This document shows positions 1 to 6,554 of a DNA stretch of 7,540 nucleotides, piece after piece. How positions within the stretch are numbered: the stretch's first letter is position 1; every line of letters starts with the position of its first letter. A program made the position numbers and the translations under genes. Source of the DNA: Chloroflexia bacterium (GTDB lineage Bacteria > Chloroflexota > Chloroflexia > Thermomicrobiales > UBA6265); contig JACCYK010000257.1 in assembly GCA_013696525.1 (NCBI GenBank), positions 1-7,540 on the forward strand. The letters are read 5' to 3'. A model generated the notes under the pieces. The model did not search any database. It was not told the origin of the DNA and worked only from the letters and a program-made list of their open reading frames with translations.

Positions 1-464
1 GGGAGGCGCGAGCGGACCGGGCTACCACCGACGGGGTAGACCGGCTCTTCCCCCGCGCCGAGTTGACGACGATGCTGGCCGGGGCGGATTGCGTGGTGCT
101 CTGCGTGCCGCACACTCCCGACACCGAAGGAATGATCGGAGCGGCGGAGTTGGCGGCGCTCAAACCGGACGTGGTGCTGGTCAATATCGCCCGCGGGGTG
201 GTCATCGACGAGGAGGCCCTGATCGACGTGCTGCGCCAGGGCCGGATCGGGCTCGCCGCGCTCGATGTCTTTGCTACCGAGCCGCTGCCGGCCGGCTCCC
301 CCCTCTGGGACCTGTCGAATGTGCTGATCAACCCCCATTCCGCCAGCACCGCCGAGACCGAGCCGGCCACCATCGTCGCCCGCTTCATCGAGAACCTGGG
401 CTACTACCTCGATGGCGAGGCCCAGCGGATGGGCCCGGTCCTCAATAAGGCGCTCCTCTACTAA
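1..464 (+). CDS. D-2-hydroxyacid dehydrogenase, NAD(P)-dependent, C-terminal part (5' truncated)
   Basis: The frame is open from base 3 to a TAA at 462-464, giving about 153 codons, roughly the last half of a ~320-residue enzyme. The family reduces 2-keto acids (glyoxylate, hydroxypyruvate and similar) to D-2-hydroxy acids with NAD(P)H. The three family catalytic residues are visible: Arg in NIARG (codon 192-194), Glu in DVFATEPLP (279-281) and His in NPHSAS (336-338, more often TPH or SPH in the family). The VVLCVPHTPDTEGMIG segment is typical of the nucleotide-binding domain. The glycine-rich dinucleotide motif lies upstream of the window. Substrate cannot be told from this half. Nothing links it to the hydrogenase genes: 533 bp and a separate promoter lie between them. 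TTG at 63 is an internal codon, not the start, because the homology continues upstream of it. Confidence 0.93.
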   Translation, partial: EARADRATTDGVDRLFPRAELTTMLAGADCVVLCVPHTPDTEGMIGAAELAALKPDVVLVNIARGVVIDEEALIDVLRQGRIGLAALDVFATEPLPAGSPLWDLSNVLINPHSASTAETEPATIVARFIENLGYYLDGEAQRMGPVLNKALLY

Positions 465-577
465 CCAGCCGTCCGGGCGCCGGTGTCGCGTTAGCTACAA
501 TTTTCGCGGCAGCCGTCGGAGGTGGCATGGTCCGCGCGGTGTCCTTGGTAGGGCCACGCCACGGCGCGGCGCAAACC

Positions 578-605
578 TTGACAGGCGGGAGTGGCGGTGT
601 AGAAT
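578..605 (+). promoter_or_regulatory. Predicted sigma-70-type promoter for the hydrogenase operon
   Basis: TTGACA at 578-583 is a perfect -35 hexamer. TAGAAT at 600-605 is one base from the TATAAT consensus. The spacer is 16 bp, close to the 17-bp optimum. It points towards hhyS, with a predicted start site near 611-613. In a high-GC genome such a pair is unlikely to be accidental, but there is no experimental support and the first operon gene lies about 385 nt downstream, so a nearer promoter cannot be excluded. Confidence 0.6.
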
Positions 606-775
606 CCGTCTATTGTCAGTTTCCGGCCCGGCCAAAGAACATCCTCTCGTGCCGCCTCGTCCACGTCTCGCGGTCGACCCCGTGTCGCCGCATCACCCAC
701 ATCGGGTGCCGCCATCGCTGCCGGACCGATCGTTCCCCTGATCCGGTAGCCGCGTTGTCCAGTGGAGGTTGCTCC

Positions 776-934
776 ATGGAGATTCGACGCACCGGTCCGC
801 CGCCGCCCGCTAGAACGCATGGTGAACACTCGCGCCGGTGGGATGTTTGGCGCTCGCGCGGCCGCGATATGCCCCGTGCTCGGCATTGCGCTGCAATTGT
901 GATCCAACAACCGCGAGCCGCTCGTAGTCCCTAG
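776..934 (+). CDS. Doubtful 52-residue ORF in the hhyS leader (possible leader peptide)
   Basis: An ATG at 776 follows a GGAGG (764-768) at 7-nt spacing, the best ribosome-binding arrangement in the leader, and the frame ends with TAG at 932-934. The product would be a basic, arginine-rich peptide (MEIRRTGPPPPARTHGEH at its N-terminus) with a run of four prolines and no membrane segment. Against coding: only a little over half of its codons end in G or C, well below neighbouring genes, and I recognise no family. It could be a leader peptide, a small protein or chance. Small membrane proteins (DUF6893) occur next to some group 1h operons, but this sequence does not look like one. Confidence 0.25.
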   Translation: MEIRRTGPPPPARTHGEHSRRWDVWRSRGRDMPRARHCAAIVIQQPRAARSP

Positions 935-983
935 TTAATCTCTTTCGCTACGATGTCGCCGTCGCCGATGAACGAGCCACAAT

Positions 984-989
984 GGAGGT
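984..989 (+). promoter_or_regulatory. Ribosome-binding site that sets the hhyS start
   Basis: GGAGGT lies 8 nt before the ATG at 998. It favours that start over the in-frame ATGs at 953 and 968, whose extra 15 or 10 codons are unlike the family's N-terminus. Confidence 0.85.
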
Positions 990-997
990 GGACCGGA

Positions 998-2062
<1,065 letters not shown>

Positions 2063-2122
2063 GCCACGAACGCCGGCGCAACGTCGCGCCCGGCCGGTTG
2101 ATGACTGGAGAGGATGTGTCCC

Positions 2123-2359
2123 GTGAGTGACGAAGCCAAGCCCGCCAAGGGCGTCGGTGAAAGCCAGACCCGCCGCGGCGAAGATGTCGAAGGCGATGAA
2201 GGCAAAGAGCCCGGCCGCCACGACGCCGGGACGACGGGCCATGTGCAGCGCCCGGCCGGCACCTCGACCGCGCGAGACTGGACGGGCGTCGGTCCGCAAG
2301 ACCCGATCGGCGAAGACGGGCCGGACGCGTCGAAAGGCGGTGGCAGCCCCGACCGCTAG
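2123..2359 (+). CDS. Small acidic, glycine-rich hypothetical protein between hhyS and hhyL
   Basis: The 78-residue product starts at GTG 2123, with GGAGAGG (2107-2113) 9 nt upstream, and ends at TAG 2357-2359. An in-frame ATG at 2114 abuts that site directly and is a poorer start. The protein has about 16 glycines, about 16 Asp/Glu against 10 Lys/Arg, one Trp, no Cys, no membrane segment and little hydrophobic residue, so it is probably disordered. Nearly four in five codons end in G or C, which fits real coding here. It lies 60 nt after hhyS and 41 nt before hhyL, so it should be co-transcribed with both. I do not recognise a family. A chaperone-like or stress-hydrophilin role would be guesswork. 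An overlapping Lys/Ala-rich frame (2127-2369) is the main rival. Confidence 0.6.
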   Translation: MSDEAKPAKGVGESQTRRGEDVEGDEGKEPGRHDAGTTGHVQRPAGTSTARDWTGVGPQDPIGEDGPDASKGGGSPDR

Positions 2360-2400
2360 CAGCCGCTGACGTCCTCGCGAGCACGGGAGGTACTGACAGG

Positions 2401-4197
2401 ATGGCAACCACGGTAGCACGACCGGCGACCAGCACGACGGTGCCCGGCAGCAACCTAACCGAGATGGTCTGGGACCCGATCACCCGCATCGTCGGCAGCC
2501 TCGGCCTCTACACCAAGATCGACTTCGGGCAGCGGCGCGTGGCCGAGTGCTACAGCACCTCGTCCATCTTTCGCGGCTACAGCATCTTTATGAAGGGGAA
2601 GGATCCCCGCGACGCCCACTTCATCACCAGCCGCATCTGCGGCATCTGCGGCGATAACCACGCTACTTGTTCCTGCTACGCCCAAAACATGGCCTACGGC
2701 GTGCGGCCGCCGCACCTGGCGGAGTGGATCGTCAACCTCGGCGAGGCCGCCGAGTACATGTTCGACCACAATATCTATCAAGAGAATCTGGTCGGGGTCG
2801 ATTTCTGCGAGAGGATGGTGCGGGAGACCAACCCCGGCGTCCTCGAGCAGGCCGAGCGGACCGCGGCGCCGCACGCCGAGGACCATGGCTACCGGACCAT
2901 CGCCGATATCATGCGCTCCCTGAACCCGATCGAGGGCGAGTTCTATCGTGAAGCCCTCCAGGTCAGCCGGATGGCGCGGGAGATGTTCTGCCTGATGGAG
3001 GGCCGGCACGTCCACCCCTCCACCCTCTATCCGGGCGGCGTCGGCACCGTGGCCACGATCCAGCTCTTCACGGATTACCTCTCCCGCCTGATGCGCTACG
3101 TCGAGTTCATGAAGCGGGTCGTCCCCATGCACGACGACCTTTTTGACTTCTTCTATGAGGCGTTGCCAGGCTACGAGGAGGTCGGGCGGCGGCGGGTGCT
3201 GCTCGGCTGCTGGGGCGCCCTCAACGACCCCGATCATTGCAACTTCGAGTACCGCGACATGACCAATTGGGGACGGAAGATGTTTGTCACCCCCGGCGTC
3301 GTGGTCGATGGCAAGCCGGTGACGACCGACCTGGTCAAGATCAACCTTGGCATTCGTATCCTCCTTGGCAGCTCCTACTATGAGGACTGGGAGGACAAGG
3401 AGATGTTCGTCCGCCGGGATCCGCTGGGGAACCCGGTCGACCGCCGCCACCCCTGGAACCAGCACACGATCCCGAAGCCGCAGAAGCGCGACTTCGACGA
3501 CAAGTACAGTTGGGTGATGTCGCCCCGCTGGTTCGATGGCAAGGATCATCTGGCGCTCGATACCGGCGGCGGCCCGATCGCCCGGCTGTGGACGACGGCG
3601 CTGGCCGGCCTGGTCGACATCGGATACGTCAAAGCCACCGGCAACAGCGTGGTGATCAACCTGCCGAAGTCGGCCACCAAGCCGGAAAAGACCTTCGAGT
3701 GGAAGATCCCGAAGTGGAGCAACGCTATCGAGCGCGACCGGGCCCGGACCTACTTCCAGGCGTACGCGGCCGGTTGTGCCGTGTATTTCATCGAGAAAGC
3801 CCTGGCCGAGGTGCGGGCCGGCCACACGAAGACCTGGGAAGAGTTCAAGGTGCCGAACGATGCGATCAGTGTCGGCTTCACCGAAGCGGTGCGCGGCGTG
3901 CTCTCCCACCATATGGTGATCCGGGACGGCAAGATCGCTAATTACCACCCGTACCCGCTGACGCCGTGGAACGGCAGCGTGCGTGACTCCTACGGCACGC
4001 CGGGCCCGTACGAAGATGCGATCCAGAACACGCCGATCTTCGAGGACAACCCGCCCGACAAGTTCAAGGGGATCGACATCATGCGGGCGGTCCGCAGCTT
4101 CGACCCCTGCCTGCCTTGTGGGGTTCACATGTACCTGGGCAACGGCAAGGTGGTGAAGGAGATGCACTCGCCGAACATGCCGCATAACTCGTTCTGA
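2401..4197 (+). CDS. hhyL: [NiFe]-hydrogenase large subunit, group 1h (high-affinity, actinobacterial type)
   Basis: This 598-residue catalytic subunit binds the NiFe(CN)2CO centre where H2 is split. The L1 motif is RICGICGDNHATCS at residues 78-91 (Cys80, Cys83, His87). The L2 motif is DPCLPCGVH at 568-576 (Cys570, Cys573). Four cysteines therefore ligate the metals as in the whole family. Twenty-two residues follow His576, the C-terminal tail that a dedicated endopeptidase normally removes after Ni insertion. Segments such as STSSIFRGYSIFMKGKDPRD (52-71), NPIEGEFYREALQVSR and MEGRHVHPSTLYPGG are characteristic of group 1h. The ATG at 2401 has GGGAGG (2385-2390) 10 nt upstream. Length matches the family. 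The protease and the HypA-F maturation proteins are not in the window. Confidence 0.98.
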   Translation: MATTVARPATSTTVPGSNLTEMVWDPITRIVGSLGLYTKIDFGQRRVAECYSTSSIFRGYSIFMKGKDPRDAHFITSRICGICGDNHATCSCYAQNMAYGVRPPHLAEWIVNLGEAAEYMFDHNIYQENLVGVDFCERMVRETNPGVLEQAERTAAPHAEDHGYRTIADIMRSLNPIEGEFYREALQVSRMAREMFCLMEGRHVHPSTLYPGGVGTVATIQLFTDYLSRLMRYVEFMKRVVPMHDDLFDFFYEALPGYEEVGRRRVLLGCWGALNDPDHCNFEYRDMTNWGRKMFVTPGVVVDGKPVTTDLVKINLGIRILLGSSYYEDWEDKEMFVRRDPLGNPVDRRHPWNQHTIPKPQKRDFDDKYSWVMSPRWFDGKDHLALDTGGGPIARLWTTALAGLVDIGYVKATGNSVVINLPKSATKPEKTFEWKIPKWSNAIERDRARTYFQAYAAGCAVYFIEKALAEVRAGHTKTWEEFKVPNDAISVGFTEAVRGVLSHHMVIRDGKIANYHPYPLTPWNGSVRDSYGTPGPYEDAIQNTPIFEDNPPDKFKGIDIMRAVRSFDPCLPCGVHMYLGNGKVVKEMHSPNMPHNSF

Positions 4198-4209
4198 GCA
4201 GCGACCGTA

Positions 4210-4287
4210 GATCGACCCCCTAACCCCCAATCCTGGGGGGACACGACGGTTCTCCCCCAGGATTGGGGGTGGGAGGGGGGGTCGATC
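4210..4287. repeat. Long C/G-run inverted repeat (hairpin) between hhyL and the NifU-like gene
   Basis: The left arm (4210-4240: GATCGA, C5, TAA, C5, AATCCT, G6) is nearly the reverse complement of the right arm (4254-4287), with a 13-nt loop. Arm differences are confined to the length of the C/G runs and a short TAA versus TCCCA segment. The flanks GATCGA/TCGATC pair perfectly. In RNA this would be a very stable stem of about 30 bp. It is not a classic terminator, because an A7 tract, not a T tract, follows. It looks like a dispersed palindromic (REP/MITE-like) intergenic element, or it may lower or stabilise expression downstream of the two subunit genes. Copy number elsewhere in the genome cannot be seen from here. 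Confidence 0.88.
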
Positions 4288-4339
4288 CGCGGGACGAAAA
4301 AAACGTCGGTCAAGAACATCATTCACCCGGATTTCAGTT

Positions 4340-4345
4340 GAGAGG
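4340..4345 (+). promoter_or_regulatory. Ribosome-binding site that sets the NifU-like gene start
   Basis: GAGAGG lies 7 nt before the ATG at 4353. It favours this start over the in-frame TTG at 4263, which sits inside the inverted repeat and would add 30 unrelated residues. Confidence 0.8.
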
Positions 4346-4352
4346 CAACGCT

Positions 4353-5246
4353 ATGCCCCCCGCTCGCAACCTCCGTGAGACCGGATCGCGGATCGAGGCG
4401 CTGCTCGAAGAGGTCCGCTCGGTGCCGGATGCCGCTACCCGTGAGAAGGTCGAAGAGCTGGTCCGGCTGCTGGTGGAGCTGTATGGGGCCGGCTTGGAGC
4501 GCGTCGTCGGCATCGTCGCGGCCGATGAAACGAGCGGCCCAAGGCTGCTCAATCAGTTGACCGCGGACGATCTGGTCGCCAGCCTCCTGGTCTTGCACGG
4601 GCTCCACCCGCTCGACCTGGAAACGCGTGTGCATCAGGCGTTGGAGAAAGTCCGGCCCTACCTCGGCTCCCACGCCGGCGGGGTCGAGCTGCTCGGGGTC
4701 GACGATGGCGGCGTGGTCCGGCTGCGGTTGGAGGGGAGCTGTCATGGCTGCCCGTCTTCGACGGTGACGGTGAAACTGGCGATTGAACGAGCGATCGCGG
4801 AGGCGGCGCCGGAGGTGACGCGGGTCGACGTGGACGGGGTCACCGCCTCGCCGGTGATCTCGCTCGACTCGTTGCGCCGCGACAAGCCGGGCGGCAATGG
4901 ACATGCGACCAACGGTGACGGGGCCGGCGGCTGGACCGCGATCACGGATATGGTCGAGCTTCGGCCCGGTGAGCTGCTGGCGACGGCGGTGGCCGGGGCG
5001 GCGGTCATCGTCTGTAGTACGGCCGGCAATCTCTACGCCTATCGCAATGCCTGTCCCGCCTGTGACGCGACCTGGGAGGGGACGGGCTTAGAGGGTCAAA
5101 TCCTCTCCTGCCCGGCTTGCGACCAGCGATACGATGTGCACCTCGCGGGCAAGGGCGTTGAGCGTCCCGAGCTGCACCTGGCGCCGCTGCCGCTGCTGCG
5201 GGAGGACGGCCAGGTGCGGATCGCGGTGCCCGGGGGACGAGCGTGA
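4353..5246 (+). CDS. NifU C-terminal-domain / Rieske-like fusion protein of group 1h hydrogenase loci
   Basis: The protein has 297 residues. Residues 1-90 are helical and charged, without known motifs. Residues about 93-165 form a NifU C-terminal (Nfu-like) domain, with LEGSCHGCPSSTVTVK around Cys130 and Cys133, a pair that in Nfu proteins holds a transferable FeS cluster. A Gly/Asn-rich linker (about 178-193) leads to a Rieske-fold-like domain (about 194-294). There the usual CxH...CxxH ligands are replaced by Cys234-Pro-Ala-Cys237 and Cys253-Pro-Ala-Cys256. The second half, ILSCPACDQRYDVHLAGKG, still follows the Rieske pattern. It may supply FeS clusters to HhyS or act as an electron carrier; neither is shown here. 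It lies 155 nt after hhyL across the inverted repeat, and its TGA overlaps the next start (GTGA), implying translational coupling. Confidence 0.9.
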   Translation: MPPARNLRETGSRIEALLEEVRSVPDAATREKVEELVRLLVELYGAGLERVVGIVAADETSGPRLLNQLTADDLVASLLVLHGLHPLDLETRVHQALEKVRPYLGSHAGGVELLGVDDGGVVRLRLEGSCHGCPSSTVTVKLAIERAIAEAAPEVTRVDVDGVTASPVISLDSLRRDKPGGNGHATNGDGAGGWTAITDMVELRPGELLATAVAGAAVIVCSTAGNLYAYRNACPACDATWEGTGLEGQILSCPACDQRYDVHLAGKGVERPELHLAPLPLLREDGQVRIAVPGGRA

Positions 5247-5923
5247 GCAACGGCGGCACCAGACCCGGCGCCGCGCTGGACGCGCTGCCGCTGGCGGGCT
5301 TGCAGCGCTTCTTGGCCCGGCCGCAAGCGCCAAAGCCGCGGCCCGGCGAACGGTGCGACATGTGCGGCGAGCCGATCGCGGCCGAGCACTCGCACGTCGT
5401 CAACGTCCATAACCGCAGCCTGATGTGTACCTGCCGGCCGTGCTACCTGCTCTTCACGAACCCGGGGGCCGCCCAGGGCCGGTACAAGGCGGTGCCGGAT
5501 CGCTACCTCTACGATCCGGCGTTTGCCCTGAGTAGCCGGGAATGGGACGAGATCCAGATCCCGGTAAAGATGGCCTTCTTCTTCATCAACTCCGAGCTAG
5601 GCCGGTTCGGCGCCTTCTACCCCAGCCCGGCGGGCGCCACCGAGTCGCTGCTGCCGCTCGATGTCTGGGAGACGGTGATGGCGGCGAACCCGCGGTTCGC
5701 CACGGTCGAGCCGGATGTCGAGGCGCTCTTGCTCAACCGGACGCGGGAATCCTTCGAATGCTTCCTGGCTCCGATCGCCGACTGCTATGAGCTGGTGGGA
5801 CGGGTCAAGCTGCACTGGAAGGGCTTTTCCGGGGGCGAGGAGGTGTGGCGCGAGATCGACGCCTTCTTCGCCGATCTGCGCCAGAAGAGCCGCCTGGTCG
5901 AGCCCGGTCAACCCCGTGAGTGA
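5243..5923 (+). CDS. DUF5947 family protein (hydrogenase-associated, function unknown)
   Basis: This 226-residue protein starts at a GTG overlapping the previous stop by 4 bp. The N-terminal half has a cysteine/histidine-rich patch: Cys38 and Cys41 (CDMC), His49, His51, Cys62, Cys64 and Cys67 (MCTCRPC), suggestive of a zinc or FeS site. Downstream come FALSSREWDEIQIPVKMAFF (94-113), AFYPSPAGATESLLPLD (124-140) and the CYELVGRVKLHWKGF stretch (181-195), all typical of this family as found in group 1h operons. No signal peptide or membrane segment is seen. Its tight coupling to the NifU-like gene and the DUF6084 gene suggests a joint role in assembly or electron transfer of the hydrogenase. That is inference from position only. 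Confidence 0.88.
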   Translation: MSNGGTRPGAALDALPLAGLQRFLARPQAPKPRPGERCDMCGEPIAAEHSHVVNVHNRSLMCTCRPCYLLFTNPGAAQGRYKAVPDRYLYDPAFALSSREWDEIQIPVKMAFFFINSELGRFGAFYPSPAGATESLLPLDVWETVMAANPRFATVEPDVEALLLNRTRESFECFLAPIADCYELVGRVKLHWKGFSGGEEVWREIDAFFADLRQKSRLVEPGQPRE

Positions 5924-6554
5924 GTTGACCTTTTCCTGCGTCGACGCGGCGGCGCTGCGCTACGCGGCGGTGCCGACGTTGCAACTGAAACTCCGGATCG
6001 CGGAAGAGACCGGCGCTACCATCCAGGGGATCGCCCTCCGTTGCCAACTCCGGATCGAGGCCCAACGGCGCCGCTACTCGGCGGCCGAGGCCGAGCGCCT
6101 GGGGGAGCTGTTCGGGGAGCCCGCCCGCTGGGGCGATACGTTGAAACCGCTGCATTTCAGCAATGTCTCCCTGATGGTGCCGGCGTTCACGGGTACGACC
6201 GAGGTCGATCTGCCGGTGCCCTGCACCTACGATTTCGAGGTGGCGGCCACCAAGTACCTGCATGCCCTGGACGACGGCGAGATCCCGCTCCTGCTCTTGT
6301 TTAGCGGCACAGTCTTCTCCCAACGAGACGGCGGATTCTCCGTGGCCCAGGTGCCCTGGAGCAAAGAGGCCAAGTACCCGCTGCCGGCCCGGCTGTGGCG
6401 GGAGGTGATGGATCTCTACTTTCCCAATAGCGGTTGGATCCGGATCCGGCGGGATACGCTGGACGCGCTCCAGCAGTTCAAAGTGCGGCGGGCGATGACC
6501 ACCTGGGATGATGCCCTCGAGTCGCTGTTGGCGACGGCGGAGAATGGGGTATGA
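5916..6554 (+). CDS. DUF6084 family protein (hydrogenase-associated, function unknown)
   Basis: The product is 212 residues from GTG 5916, which overlaps the DUF5947 stop by 8 bp. There is no good ribosome-binding site of its own, so it probably depends on translational coupling. The frame is open further upstream, but family similarity begins at SELTFSCVDAAALRYAAVPT. Family-like segments are GIALRCQLRIEAQRRRYS (38-55), LFGEPARWGDTLKP (65-78), PVPCTYDFEVAATKYLHALD (100-119), IPLLLLFSGTVF (123-134) and MDLYFPNSGW (165-174). The middle looks beta-rich, and the LLLLF stretch is too short for a membrane helix. It has three scattered cysteines (8, 43, 103) and no CxxC motif, so it is probably not a metal protein. 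Biochemical role unknown. Confidence 0.87.
   Translation: MSELTFSCVDAAALRYAAVPTLQLKLRIAEETGATIQGIALRCQLRIEAQRRRYSAAEAERLGELFGEPARWGDTLKPLHFSNVSLMVPAFTGTTEVDLPVPCTYDFEVAATKYLHALDDGEIPLLLLFSGTVFSQRDGGFSVAQVPWSKEAKYPLPARLWREVMDLYFPNSGWIRIRRDTLDALQQFKVRRAMTTWDDALESLLATAENGV

Larger units (their letters stand above)
465..997 (+). other. Intergenic region / long 5' leader upstream of hhyS
   Basis: This 533-bp stretch contains no convincing gene. ORFs on both strands through it are arginine-rich, resemble no family I recognise and lack the strong G/C third-position bias of the neighbouring genes. It holds a near-consensus promoter (578-605), a small hairpin CACCC-5 nt-GGGTG (694-708), a doubtful 52-residue ORF (776-934) and the hhyS ribosome-binding site (984-989). 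If transcription starts around 611-613, the untranslated leader before hhyS is about 385 nt, long enough to hold a regulatory RNA or leader peptide. I see no obvious intrinsic terminator for the upstream dehydrogenase gene. Confidence 0.7.

Noticed and set aside
496..501. TACAAT as a -10 element just after the dehydrogenase gene
   Set aside because: No -35-like hexamer at suitable distance (GC-only sequence there) and no extended -10 TG.
527..775. Upstream extension of the 776-934 ORF to a GTG at 527
   Set aside because: No ribosome-binding site at that start, it would begin before the predicted promoter, and the translation looks non-coding.
491..910. 139-codon minus-strand ORF in the region upstream of hhyS
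   Set aside because: No recognisable domain, amino-acid composition as expected from random high-GC sequence, and it overlaps the predicted promoter.
897..910. TTGT-6 nt-ACAA palindrome as an operator
   Set aside because: Only four-base arms; too short and common to support a regulator site without conservation data.
953..997. Earlier start for hhyS at ATG 953
   Set aside because: The extra residues (MSPSPMNEPQWRWTG) do not match the family, and ATG 998 has GGAGGT at ideal spacing.
2127..2369. Alternative Lys/Ala/Arg-rich frame overlapping the small ORF between hhyS and hhyL
   Set aside because: Its GTG start lies 13 nt from the ribosome-binding site, against 9 nt for the 2123 start; I cannot fully exclude it.
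4210..4307. Intrinsic transcription terminator after hhyL
   Set aside because: The hairpin is followed by an A tract and no T tract on the + strand, and the downstream genes belong to the same functional cluster.
2455..4326. Very long (623-codon) open frame on the minus strand opposite hhyL
   Set aside because: It mirrors the codon structure of hhyL in high-GC DNA, resembles no protein family, and hhyL is certain on the other strand.
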